Assembly (NCBI GenBank): GCA_023442905.1
Contig: JAEZWY010000041.1
Coordinates: forward strand, 1 to 14,274
Direction of reading: 5' to 3'
DNA: 14,274 nt
DNA from: Bacillota bacterium
Lineage (GTDB): Bacteria; Bacillota; Bacilli; Lactobacillales; Aerococcaceae
Made by a program: the position numbers and the translations under genes. Below, one piece after another: positions 7,842 through 14,274 of the stretch. How positions within the stretch are numbered: position 1 is the stretch's first letter; every line of letters starts with the position of its first letter. The notes under the pieces were generated by a model. That model searched no databases, was not told where the DNA came from, and saw only the letters and a list, made by a program, of their open reading frames with translations.

Positions 7842-7886
7842 ATTGGAATGAAATCATATTAGAAAAGTTTTTATTAGGAGGAAAAT

Positions 7887-8528
7887 ATGCGCGTAAGAAA
7901 TAAGCCATGGGCAAAAGATGCTATGGCAGAACATAGAGAATATGTCATTTTAGAACCAGAAACGATGCAAGGAAAATGGCAAGCAGAATTTAACAATGAC
8001 CAGCCTGTTTACTTAGAAGTGGGGACTGGAAAAGGACAATTTATTATTGAAATGGCACGTCGTCATCCAGACATTAATTTCATTGGTCTTGAACTACAAG
8101 ATTCAGTTTTAGTGATGGCAATGGAGAAAGCTTTGGAAGGTGAATTACTTCCAAATCTACGCTTTATTTTAGGGAATGCCCTTGAACTATCTAATTATTT
8201 TGAAGAGGGAGAAGTTGCTAAGTTATTCTTAAATTTCTCTGATCCTTGGCCCAAAGCACGGCACGCTAAACGTCGTTTAACTTTTAAAACATTCTTAGAC
8301 CAGTACAAACATGTATTGCAAACAGATGGATTCTTGCAATTTAAAACCGATAATCAAGGTTTATTTGAATATTCACTCACCTCAATGTCTCAATATGGGA
8401 TGGATTTCTTAGAAATTTCATTAAACTTGCATGAGTCAGATATCGAGGGTAATGTACAAACAGAGTACGAAGAAAAATTCTCGGCCCGGGGTTTTAGAAT
8501 CAACTATATGTTAGCAAAATTTAAATAA
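7887..8528 (+). CDS. trmB: tRNA (guanine46-N7)-methyltransferase TrmB
   Basis: Cytoplasmic SAM-dependent enzyme that makes m7G at position 46 of the tRNA variable loop. At 213 residues it has the normal length. The SAM-binding motif E44-VGTGKG is present, as are the substrate-recognition signature FSDPWPK (117-123) followed by ARHAKRR, the FKTDN motif (152-156) and the C-terminal TEYEEKF. AGGAGG lies 5 bases before the ATG. It follows ytmP as in many Firmicutes, but the terminator between them and the lack of an obvious promoter in the 45-base gap leave its transcription unclear. Confidence 0.97.
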   Translation: MRVRNKPWAKDAMAEHREYVILEPETMQGKWQAEFNNDQPVYLEVGTGKGQFIIEMARRHPDINFIGLELQDSVLVMAMEKALEGELLPNLRFILGNALELSNYFEEGEVAKLFLNFSDPWPKARHAKRRLTFKTFLDQYKHVLQTDGFLQFKTDNQGLFEYSLTSMSQYGMDFLEISLNLHESDIEGNVQTEYEEKFSARGFRINYMLAKFK

Positions 8529-8541
8529 AAAGAGGTAGACA

Positions 8542-8593
8542 AAAGTCGCTTAGAATTGATGTATTGGGGTAAAATCCAAACAATTCTGACTTT
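8542..8593 (+). other. Large imperfect stem-loop downstream of trmB
   Basis: Nested complementary blocks form one long hairpin. AAAGTC (8542-8547) pairs with GACTTT (8588-8593), AGAATTG (8552-8558) with CAATTCT (8581-8587), and TTGG (8564-8567) with CCAA (8576-8579); unpaired bases lie mainly in the 5' arm. No T-run follows on the plus strand. It begins 13 bases after the trmB stop, so it may be a 3'-UTR structure or part of a small RNA. Function unknown. Confidence 0.6.
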
Positions 8594-8613
8594 ATAGAGC
8601 AGCAATCAAAACG

Positions 8614-8640
8614 TAGTGATATAGGTATGCCAATACACTA
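8614..8640 (+). other. Second hairpin in the trmB 3' region
   Basis: TAGTG (8614-8618) pairs with CACTA (8636-8640), TAT (8620-8622) with ATA (8633-8635) and GG (8624-8625) with CC (8630-8631), closing a TATG loop. Single unpaired A bases interrupt both arms. No T-run follows, so it is not a terminator by itself. It sits between the large stem-loop and the terminator at 8679-8708. Confidence 0.45.
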
Positions 8641-8678
8641 GAAGAGGCCAGATATTATTACTATTATTAGATAGCAAA

Positions 8679-8708
8679 AGGGGATGTGATTCTTGTGTCA
8701 CATCCCCT
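8679..8708. terminator. Bidirectional terminator between trmB and the convergent small gene
   Basis: A perfect 11-bp repeat, AGGGGATGTGA (8679-8689) and its complement (8698-8708), has an 8-base loop. On the minus strand it is followed by TTTT and ends the gene at 8750-9097. On the plus strand it is followed by a T-rich stretch and is the first clear stop for trmB transcripts. Confidence 0.85.
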
Positions 8709-8749
8709 CATTTATTTATATGCGATTAACTTTATTCTATAATCAGATT

Positions 8750-9097
8750 TTATAACTTGTAAAAGTCTAAAAAGTTACCTGTTTTTGGATCAGCCATATA
8801 TTCATATTGAACCAATTCATTGCCTTCGGTTCGTGAAATTCCGCCGTAGAAAACTTCTTGTTTTTGCCCAAAGCGTTCTGCTTCGATTGGTTGTAATTCA
8901 ATCCATGAACCTTCGATGGTACCTGGGTCAGTGAATAAGGCTTTCGCTTTTTGTAAGACATCATTACCATCTACTTTTTTAGAATGGTCAGATACTAAAG
9001 CGCCTACAACACCACCGATAACTAGACCGCAACCAAATAGGAAGCCAGCTAATAGGATATCGTCACGTTTATTTTGTTGTTCGTATTGATTAGACAT
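8750..9097 (-). CDS. Small membrane-anchored or secreted PepSY-like protein, unknown function
   Basis: Protein of 115 residues with a short polar N-terminus, one glycine-rich hydrophobic segment at about 13-36 (LLAGFLFGCGLVIGGVVGALV), and an extracytoplasmic part. The C-terminal pattern FYGGISRTEGNELVQYEYMADPKTG resembles the PepSY-like 'predicted small secreted protein' group often found near trmB in Bacillus and lactic acid bacteria. That assignment is from memory of the family and is tentative. The hydrophobic segment could be an uncleaved signal anchor; its single Cys at 23 lies mid-membrane and is not a clear lipobox. AAGGAG sits 7 bases before the ATG. It is monocistronic, with an extended -10 promoter upstream and the shared terminator downstream. 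Confidence 0.8.
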   Translation of the reverse strand: MSNQYEQQNKRDDILLAGFLFGCGLVIGGVVGALVSDHSKKVDGNDVLQKAKALFTDPGTIEGSWIELQPIEAERFGQKQEVFYGGISRTEGNELVQYEYMADPKTGNFLDFYKL

Positions 9098-9163
9098 ATA
9101 ATCGCTCCTTTATTGTCTTAAGGTTGAATAAGTAAATCTATTTCGATAAGTGATTATGTATGT

Positions 9164-9172
9164 ATTATAACA
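9164..9172 (-). promoter_or_regulatory. Extended -10 promoter of the small PepSY-like gene
   Basis: On the minus strand the sequence TGTTATAAT is a perfect extended -10 box (TG-n-TATAAT). I see no good -35 box at the right distance, which extended -10 promoters tolerate. Transcription would start near 9157, leaving a leader of about 60 bases. Confidence 0.5.
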
Positions 9173-9269
9173 ATCATGGCTGACAAAATATAGTTTGACC
9201 TACTAGGATAATAGGATGATGATAGTTTAGACTGGATGAATAGTATGGTTTGAGCTGTTTTATTAATAT

Positions 9270-9298
9270 TTGCACTTTTATTACTATGAGTATATAAT
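9270..9298 (+). promoter_or_regulatory. Promoter upstream of the ytpR leader
   Basis: TTGCAC (9270-9275), a 17-base spacer and a consensus TATAAT (9293-9298) form a strong-looking promoter. The start would be near 9305, so the transcript begins with the structured region at 9326-9373 before reaching ytpR. Confidence 0.65.
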
Positions 9299-9325
9299 CT
9301 AGTAGAATATTATACGTTTTAATAG

Positions 9326-9373
9326 GACATTACCAGTCTAGTTGATGACTAGGCTTTTTTATTGGTTAATGTC
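9326..9373 (+). terminator. Nested leader hairpin with terminator upstream of ytpR
   Basis: The inner hairpin AGTCTAGT (9335-9342) with ACTAGGCT (9348-9355), one G-T pair and a 5-base loop, is followed by six Ts, which is the form of an intrinsic terminator. An outer stem, GACATTACC (9326-9334) with GGTTAATGTC (9364-9373, one bulged T), encloses both the hairpin and its T-run. It lies between the promoter at 9270-9298 and ytpR, so it could be an attenuator or the end of a very short RNA of about 55 bases. Confidence 0.6.
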
Positions 9374-9429
9374 GTAAGTTTTATTTAATTTTATGTTAAA
9401 AAGGATATATGAAGGAGATTTTAACGAGT

Positions 9430-10065
9430 ATGTGGATTAGTATATATAATCGAGATGGCGTCGGTGACGTGATCATGTTTTCTAAAGGTACATTAGCAAG
9501 AGATCGTATTGCGACTTCAACTGTTGGAGATGTAACGCGTATCTATAATAATGAATCAAAAGAAACCATGGGTTATAACATTCAAAATATTTCTAAACTA
9601 ATACCTATTGAAGGTAAGGGACGAGTACATTTAAGTCAAACGCAACTAGACTTAATCAACCAATCTCTTTATGAACAAGGTTTTGATACCATTCCTTTCA
9701 ATGATAATCCACGTTTAGTTGTGGCTGAAGTATTAGAAGTGAAGGATTTAGAAGGTTCTGACCACTTGCATATCACCCAAACAAAAATTGGGCCGGATGA
9801 AGTTGTTCAAATCGTCTGTGGCGCAGCCAATGTCCGTGAAGGAATGTTTGTTGTGGCGGCCTTACCAGGTGCCGTAATGCCGAATGGACAGGTAATCTGG
9901 GAAGGTGAACTACGTGGCGTTTCTAGCTACGGTATGTTAACTTCTGCATTTGAATTAGGTGTTGACCCTGAACATCAACGAAAAGGTATCCTTGAAATTA
10001 AAAATGACGTGCCAGTTGGGACATCATTTGATAAAATTAATAGTGAGCATTTCGTTGAGGCCTAA
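9430..10065 (+). CDS. ytpR: YtpR-like tRNA-binding domain protein
   Basis: Cytoplasmic protein of about 211 residues. The N-terminal part carries the YtpR pattern YNRDGVGDV and a following IYNNESKET. The C-terminal half (about residues 95-200 from this start) is an EMAP/PheT-type tRNA-binding OB fold, with VEVL-like AEVLEVKDLEGSDHL, IVCGAANV and GELRG. Its exact role is unknown; the fold binds tRNA in PheT and related proteins. Two starts are possible. The ATG at 9409 has AAGG only 4 bases away. The ATG at 9430 has AAGGAG 12 bases away but matches the N-terminus of known YtpR proteins (MWISIYNRDGVGDV), so it is preferred; the longer form would have 218 residues. It precedes the unknown gene and murC, as in Bacillus, where sftA lies between. 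Confidence 0.9.
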   Translation: MWISIYNRDGVGDVIMFSKGTLARDRIATSTVGDVTRIYNNESKETMGYNIQNISKLIPIEGKGRVHLSQTQLDLINQSLYEQGFDTIPFNDNPRLVVAEVLEVKDLEGSDHLHITQTKIGPDEVVQIVCGAANVREGMFVVAALPGAVMPNGQVIWEGELRGVSSYGMLTSAFELGVDPEHQRKGILEIKNDVPVGTSFDKINSEHFVEA

Positions 10066-10123
10066 AGAGATACTGAGTGATCTCACAGGTAAAAAATACA
10101 TGTAAAGTGTTGGGGGTGAGTAG

Positions 10124-10987
10124 TTGCGTCAAGAGCATGACAAACTGAGACATTCTAAGGACAAATGGCAGCGATTTGAAGAGAAAACGAACAATCAGCT
10201 TGAGCATTTTGTGCCATTTTATCATAAGGAGAATGATTCTTTGTTACACGAGAAAAATGACAATCCAATTACTTTCCCCAACTACATGAATTGGTATAAC
10301 CAAGGGGAAGACTCATCTTCTGGACGACAAATTCCGCCTAAAAAGGCACACCATTCGGAGAGAGAAGGTCAAGACCATCAACAGATGGCATACTATCGAG
10401 CCGAGCAAGATCACGGTCAGCGTTACCAACCCTCATATGGGCATTTTAACTATGCCCGTCATGATGCTTCAAAAATGATACCAGCTAATGATTTAGCTGA
10501 TCAAGAAGTATTTAAGGCAGCAAATGTTGATGACAAGCGACAACAAAAGTTAGACCGGTTACGGCAAGAGCTGCAGGAGTATCAGGATTATCAGTTCCGT
10601 AGACCTTTTCAACCTAGTGATTTACCGTCAAATTGGACGAGTAGCCGTCAAGATGCTAAAACTGCCCGATCGAAGGGGAGAAGCCATTTTCACTTTGAAG
10701 AAGCTATTTCTGAACCTAAAGGATTTCAGGAGAAACGGCAAACAATGCCGGTTTCGGAAGCATCAACTGAAAGAAGATCTGTGCCTAAACGTGGGCATTT
10801 AAACCGAGGATTGCAAAGTATTATGGCAGATGAACCAGGGGTTAGCTTTCACCAGCTAGGAAAGCAAGCTAAGTCAGGACATTATTCCTATTTTCCAGGC
10901 AAAGATAAGTCGGAAAATACCCCATATTTAAGAAATAAACAAGCAAAGTCTAATCGAGGAAATGGAGATTTAAACGAGAATGAATAA
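10124..10987 (+). CDS. Hydrophilic, probably disordered protein in the sftA position
   Basis: I do not recognise this 287-residue protein with confidence. It has no hydrophobic segment, no Cys and no visible enzymatic motif, and is rich in Gln, Lys, Arg, Asp, Glu, Ser and His. A short helical, possibly coiled-coil stretch at about 136-158 (DDKRQQKLDRLRQELQEYQD) is followed by PFQPSDLPSNW (161-171). This is reminiscent of the FRPT-x-PSP-type motif that I recall in the linker of SftA/FtsK translocases. In Bacillus sftA lies between ytpR and murC, so this may be an N-terminal SftA remnant or a derived protein without the ATPase motor; that is inference. The start is TTG, 4 bases behind GGGGGTGA. 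The end overlaps murC by 8 bases, which suggests coupled translation. It appears to be a real, expressed gene. Confidence 0.75.
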   Translation: MRQEHDKLRHSKDKWQRFEEKTNNQLEHFVPFYHKENDSLLHEKNDNPITFPNYMNWYNQGEDSSSGRQIPPKKAHHSEREGQDHQQMAYYRAEQDHGQRYQPSYGHFNYARHDASKMIPANDLADQEVFKAANVDDKRQQKLDRLRQELQEYQDYQFRRPFQPSDLPSNWTSSRQDAKTARSKGRSHFHFEEAISEPKGFQEKRQTMPVSEASTERRSVPKRGHLNRGLQSIMADEPGVSFHQLGKQAKSGHYSYFPGKDKSENTPYLRNKQAKSNRGNGDLNENE

Positions 10988-12323
10988 AGAATTAACGTAT
11001 CACTTCACTGGGATTAAGGGGTCAGGTATGAGTGCCTTAGCCTTAATCTTGCACAATATGGGCTACAAAGTTCAAGGTTCTGATCAAGAAACTTATTTCT
11101 TTACCCAACGTGGTTTAGAAAAAGCAGGAATTGAATTATTACCTTTTAATGCTGACAATATCCAACCAGGGATGTTTGTGATTTGCGGTAATGCTTTTGG
11201 TGATGACCATCCTGAAGTTGTCCGTGCTAAAGAACTAGGTCTTGATGTGATGCGTTATCATTTCTTCCTTGGAGAATTGATCAAAGATTATACGAGTGTG
11301 GCGATTACGGGTTCTCACGGTAAAACATCTACTACTGGTTTGATGGCACACGTGATGCGTGGTTTACAACCTACAAATTTCTTAATCGGTGATGGTACTG
11401 GTGCAGGGCAAGAAGACGCTGAATACTTCGTACTAGAAGCAGATGAGTACCGTAAACATTTCTTAGCCTACTATCCAGATTACGCAATCTTTACGAATAT
11501 TGATTTTGATCATCCAGACTATTATGAAAATATTGATCAAGTATTCGCAGCCAATACTACTTTTGCTCACCAAGTGAAGAAAAAGGTAATTGCTTATGGC
11601 GGTGATGCTTACCTTCGCCAATTTGCAGATCAATCTGACTTAGATGTTTGGTATTACGGTCTTGAAGGTGGCGATAACCATATCGTTGCTTCTAATGTTG
11701 ATTTAGCAACTGATGGTTCTCATTTTGATGTGCATGTGATGGGTGAATATTATGGTCATTTCGATATTCCAACTTTTGGTGAACATAATGTGATGAATGC
11801 TTTATCAGTGATTGGTTTTTGCTATTTTGAAAACTTCCCAGCTGATCGTGTTGCTGAAGAACTACGGACTTTTGGTGGTGTAAAACGTCGTTTCTCAGAA
11901 AAGAAAATCGGTGACATGACTTTAATTGATGATTATGCACACCATCCGTCAGAAATTAAAGCGACTATTAATGCTGCTCGTCAAAAATATCCAAATAAAA
12001 AAATTATCTCTGTTTTCCAACCACATACATTTAGTCGTACAATTGCGCTAATGGATGAATTTGCGGGTGCCTTGGACTTGTCAGATGATGTTTATTTATG
12101 TGAAATTTTTGCGTCTGCACGTGAGAAAGATAATAAACAAGTATCTGTTACGGACTTAGCAAATAAAGTGACTAAACCTGTTGAAGTATTACCATTGGAG
12201 AACGTATCGCCGTTATTAGACTATGACGATGCTGTAATGATCTTTATGGGTGCTGGCGATATCATGAAATTTGCTTATGCATACGAAGATTTATTGGCAG
12301 ATAGTCAATCAACAATTCACTAA
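10980..12323 (+). CDS. murC: UDP-N-acetylmuramate--L-alanine ligase MurC
   Basis: Cytoplasmic Mur ligase that adds the first amino acid, L-Ala, to UDP-MurNAc with ATP in peptidoglycan synthesis. At 447 residues it has the typical length for Firmicutes. Landmarks are GIKGSGM (11-17, N-terminal UDP-binding domain), the ATP-binding loop GSHGKTSTT (111-119), EADEYRKHFL (153-162), TNIDFDHPDYY (172-182) and DDYAHHPSEI (317-326). The conserved Arg-containing GGVKRRF (299-305) is present. It overlaps the preceding gene by 8 bases and probably belongs to the ytpR transcript. A terminator follows 15 bases after the stop. Confidence 0.98.
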   Translation: MNKELTYHFTGIKGSGMSALALILHNMGYKVQGSDQETYFFTQRGLEKAGIELLPFNADNIQPGMFVICGNAFGDDHPEVVRAKELGLDVMRYHFFLGELIKDYTSVAITGSHGKTSTTGLMAHVMRGLQPTNFLIGDGTGAGQEDAEYFVLEADEYRKHFLAYYPDYAIFTNIDFDHPDYYENIDQVFAANTTFAHQVKKKVIAYGGDAYLRQFADQSDLDVWYYGLEGGDNHIVASNVDLATDGSHFDVHVMGEYYGHFDIPTFGEHNVMNALSVIGFCYFENFPADRVAEELRTFGGVKRRFSEKKIGDMTLIDDYAHHPSEIKATINAARQKYPNKKIISVFQPHTFSRTIALMDEFAGALDLSDDVYLCEIFASAREKDNKQVSVTDLANKVTKPVEVLPLENVSPLLDYDDAVMIFMGAGDIMKFAYAYEDLLADSQSTIH

Positions 12324-12337
12324 AATAAAATAATTAG

Positions 12338-12364
12338 AAAGGTCGGCTTTGTGCTGGCCTTTTT
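12338..12364 (+). terminator. Intrinsic terminator after murC
   Basis: AAAGGTCGGC (12338-12347) pairs with GCTGGCCTTT (12353-12362) over 10 bp including two G-T pairs, with a 5-base loop and a run of Ts ending at 12364. It closes the ytpR-murC unit. Confidence 0.88.
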
Positions 12365-12403
12365 GCAAATTGGTTGGGATTATATAAGGTGGTGGGAAGA
12401 AAA

Positions 12404-13381
12404 ATGGTTTATCGAAAAATTTTGCAATTCGATCAAGAAGAACGATTCCAAGATGGTTTAGCGAATGAGGTCAACGCCTTAACCTGGTTACATTATGAAA
12501 ATCCTGATAAAGCAGAAGTCAGAAAAGTGCTAGAAGACTATCATTTACCTGTTCATTTTGGCGAATATGTTTATGACCAGTTTGAAACTTCTTGGATTGA
12601 GTATTACCATAATGAAGCGGGCGAGTTATATACCTATATCATTATCCAGTATCCATACGGTCATGAAGTGATTAGAGAAAATACTTATCATACAGCACCA
12701 TTAGTGATTGTAATGGGGACAGATATCGTGATTACGTTTATGAACCATACCAATATGCCTTTTATGTTGGATATTCAACGGTTAGATTTTCCTTCTGATT
12801 TCCCATTAACTTCTTCATATGCCTTTGTGATGTATATGTTTTATGAAGTAGCTCAAGCACATATTGATGCGGTTACTAACATGCATGGGTTAATCAAACA
12901 AGCCGAGGAAGAAGCACGTCACTCTACTAAAAACAATGTGTCATATGCCTTAATTAATGTAAACAAAGGGCTAGTGTACCTTTCTACTGCTGTTCATAAT
13001 AATGCGAAAACCTTGGATAAAATAAATCAGTATTTTACCCGTATCGAAAAGGATACCCGCTATCACGAACGGGTATTAAATAGAGTACAAATAGAAATGA
13101 ACCAAGCTGAAACAATGATTGAAAATGATATGTTAGTGGTTAATAAATTAAATGATATGTTATCAAATGTCATTTCAAACAATCTAAATGATGTCATGAA
13201 ACGATTAACTGTCATTACGATTATTATGACGGTACCAACTATTACAGCAGGCCTTTGGGGAATGAATGTGGCACTCCCGTTGGAGAATAATATTCATGGT
13301 TTTTCAATCATTCTAGTAGGCTCAATTATTTTATCAGTGATTATTTACTGGATTATTGAAAGAATGAATTTGTTTAAATGA
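12404..13381 (+). CDS. corA: CorA-family divalent metal (Mg2+/Co2+) transporter
   Basis: Pentameric inner-membrane channel for Mg2+ or related ions. The 325-residue protein has a long cytoplasmic N-terminal domain (about 1-265) with a helical region from about 150. Two C-terminal membrane helices follow (about 269-287 and 299-318) and the signature G-M-N at 286-288 (GLWGMNVALP) ends the first. The periplasmic loop LPLENNIHG is short, as is usual. The frame is open further upstream to a TTG at 12374, but that start has no ribosome binding site and sits only 10 bases after the murC terminator. The ATG at 12404 is preceded by AAGGTGG and GGGAAGA purine stretches. The ion preferred cannot be told from sequence. 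No clear promoter was found in the 40 bases between terminator and gene. Confidence 0.93.
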   Translation: MVYRKILQFDQEERFQDGLANEVNALTWLHYENPDKAEVRKVLEDYHLPVHFGEYVYDQFETSWIEYYHNEAGELYTYIIIQYPYGHEVIRENTYHTAPLVIVMGTDIVITFMNHTNMPFMLDIQRLDFPSDFPLTSSYAFVMYMFYEVAQAHIDAVTNMHGLIKQAEEEARHSTKNNVSYALINVNKGLVYLSTAVHNNAKTLDKINQYFTRIEKDTRYHERVLNRVQIEMNQAETMIENDMLVVNKLNDMLSNVISNNLNDVMKRLTVITIIMTVPTITAGLWGMNVALPLENNIHGFSIILVGSIILSVIIYWIIERMNLFK

Positions 13382-13415
13382 TATGAGATATTGTAAATTT
13401 TTTGAAAAGTACAGG

Positions 13416-13446
13416 TTTACCTACCGCGTTATCACTAAATTATGCT
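13416..13446 (+). promoter_or_regulatory. Weak candidate promoter for galU
   Basis: TTTACC (13416-13421) and TATGCT (13441-13446) are 19 bases apart, in the AT-rich gap before galU. Both boxes are partial matches and the spacing is long, so this is a weak candidate. The 97-base gap shows no clear terminator for corA. Confidence 0.25.
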
Positions 13447-13478
13447 AATATGAAGACAGTATAATCAAGGAGGCTATT

Positions 13479-14274
13479 ATGGCTAAACAAAAGATTAAAA
13501 AAGCAGTAATTCCAGCTGGTGGTTTAGGGACTCGTTTCTTGCCGGCTACTAAGGCAATGGCGAAAGAAATTATCCCGATTTTGGATAAACCTTCTATTCA
13601 ATTTATTGTAGAAGAAGCTATTGAAAGTGGTATTGAAGAGATTTTAATCATTACTGGACGTAACAAACGTTCAGTCGAAGACCATTTTGATGCAAACTTC
13701 GATTTAGAAGATAACTTGAAACAGAAACATAAAGATAAATTATTGAAAATGGTTGAGGATACTTCATTATTGAATATCCAATTCAAACGTCAACACTATC
13801 CAAAAGGACTAGGAGATGCTATTTTCCAAGCTAAATCGTTTGTTGGTGATGAACCATTCTTATTACTTTTGGGTGACGATATCACGGTTAGTGCAGAGGG
13901 AGAACGACCTTTATCTAAACAAATGATTGAATGCTATCAAGAACATCTAGAAGATGACAATATATTAGTGGCAGGAGCAACTGTTCCAGCTAAAGAAGCA
14001 TCTTCATATGGGGTTATGACAACTTCTGGTAATGGTGAAGCAGGCATTTACAATATTGATAAGTTTGAAGAGAAGCCACAAAATGAAACAGAAGAAAAAT
14101 TAGCGGCAGTGGGTCGCTATATCTTAACTCCTGAGATTTTTGATGCTATTGAAGCTATACCAGAGAACGCATTTTCCGGTGAAATAGAATTAACAGATGC
14201 AATCAACTACCTTGCAAAAGAAGATAACTTAAAAGCTTATGACTATCAAGGTGAATGGTATGAAGTTGGGGAAC
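13479..14274 (+). CDS. galU: UTP--glucose-1-phosphate uridylyltransferase GalU, 3'-truncated
   Basis: Cytoplasmic enzyme making UDP-glucose from UTP and glucose-1-phosphate. UDP-glucose feeds the glycolipid anchor of lipoteichoic acid, capsule or exopolysaccharide, and the Leloir pathway. The frame is open from the ATG to the window edge, giving 265 residues; relatives have about 290-300, so roughly 30 residues are missing. The nucleotide-binding motif AGGLGTRFLP (13-22), the lysine-rich KEIIPILDKP (29-38), GLGDAI (110-115), LLGDD (130-134), FEEKP (196-200), VGRYIL (211-216) and GEIELTDAI (234-242) are all in order. Streptococcal GalU has the same GLGDA form. AAGGAGG lies 5 bases before the ATG. 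Confidence 0.96.
   Translation, partial: MAKQKIKKAVIPAGGLGTRFLPATKAMAKEIIPILDKPSIQFIVEEAIESGIEEILIITGRNKRSVEDHFDANFDLEDNLKQKHKDKLLKMVEDTSLLNIQFKRQHYPKGLGDAIFQAKSFVGDEPFLLLLGDDITVSAEGERPLSKQMIECYQEHLEDDNILVAGATVPAKEASSYGVMTTSGNGEAGIYNIDKFEEKPQNETEEKLAAVGRYILTPEIFDAIEAIPENAFSGEIELTDAINYLAKEDNLKAYDYQGEWYEVGE

Noticed and set aside
8767..8970. Minus-strand frame of 67 codons inside the small PepSY-like gene
   Set aside because: Alternative-frame shadow of the better supported 115-residue protein, without its own ribosome binding site.
10067..10084. Small inverted repeat GAGAT / ATCTC just after ytpR
   Set aside because: Only 5 bp, 8-base loop and no T-run; not a terminator and likely chance, so ytpR and the next gene can be one transcript.
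10037..10225. Minus-strand frame of 62 codons across the ytpR/unknown gene boundary
   Set aside because: Overlaps the ends of two well-supported plus-strand genes and the good ribosome binding site of the second; no recognisable protein features.
11692..11940. Minus-strand His/Gln/Asn-rich frame of 82 codons
   Set aside because: Antisense shadow inside murC; composition is an artefact of the reverse frame.
12374..12403. Ten-codon N-terminal extension of the CorA-like protein from a TTG
   Set aside because: No ribosome binding site, starts only 10 bases after the murC terminator, and the added residues come from non-coding-looking sequence.

Overview
The window is ordinary low-GC Gram-positive chromosome. 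Codon use, AGGAGG-type ribosome binding sites and gene content point to Firmicutes, most likely Lactobacillales. An Aerococcaceae or Carnobacteriaceae relative would fit, but the genus is an inference. I see no rRNA, tRNA, insertion sequence, phage gene or CRISPR array. Two genes run off the window: nrdJ at the left edge and galU at the right edge.

Left part (1-6838). A 5'-truncated adenosylcobalamin-dependent class II ribonucleotide reductase (nrdJ) converges on the lipoprotein foldase gene prsA, with a bidirectional terminator between them. Upstream of prsA on the minus strand lies a hit-yhaH-like pair (HIT hydrolase and YtxH-family membrane protein). Diverging from it on the plus strand is ecsA-ecsB, an ABC exporter also known as PptAB in streptococci and enterococci. 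The grouping prsA / yhaH / hit / ecsAB matches one Bacillus subtilis neighbourhood and is protein-export themed: PrsA folds proteins outside the membrane, and EcsAB exports peptides and affects secretion.

Middle and right part (6839-14274). A second Bacillus-like neighbourhood follows: ytmP (kinase-like phosphotransferase), trmB (tRNA m7G46 methyltransferase), a small PepSY-like membrane or secreted protein on the minus strand, ytpR (tRNA-binding OB fold), a 287-residue hydrophilic unknown protein, then murC (peptidoglycan precursor ligase). After the murC terminator come a CorA-family divalent metal transporter and galU (UDP-glucose synthesis). No ecsC is seen at the join between the two neighbourhoods.

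The points most worth a second look are these. The hydrophilic protein between ytpR and murC sits where Bacillus has the DNA translocase SftA but lacks any motor domain. Promoter-then-terminator leaders precede ytpR and ytmP. The trmB 3' region holds three hairpins in a row. PrsA carries a long Ser/Glu-rich tail. I found no convincing new multi-gene system; most genes are conserved housekeeping genes.
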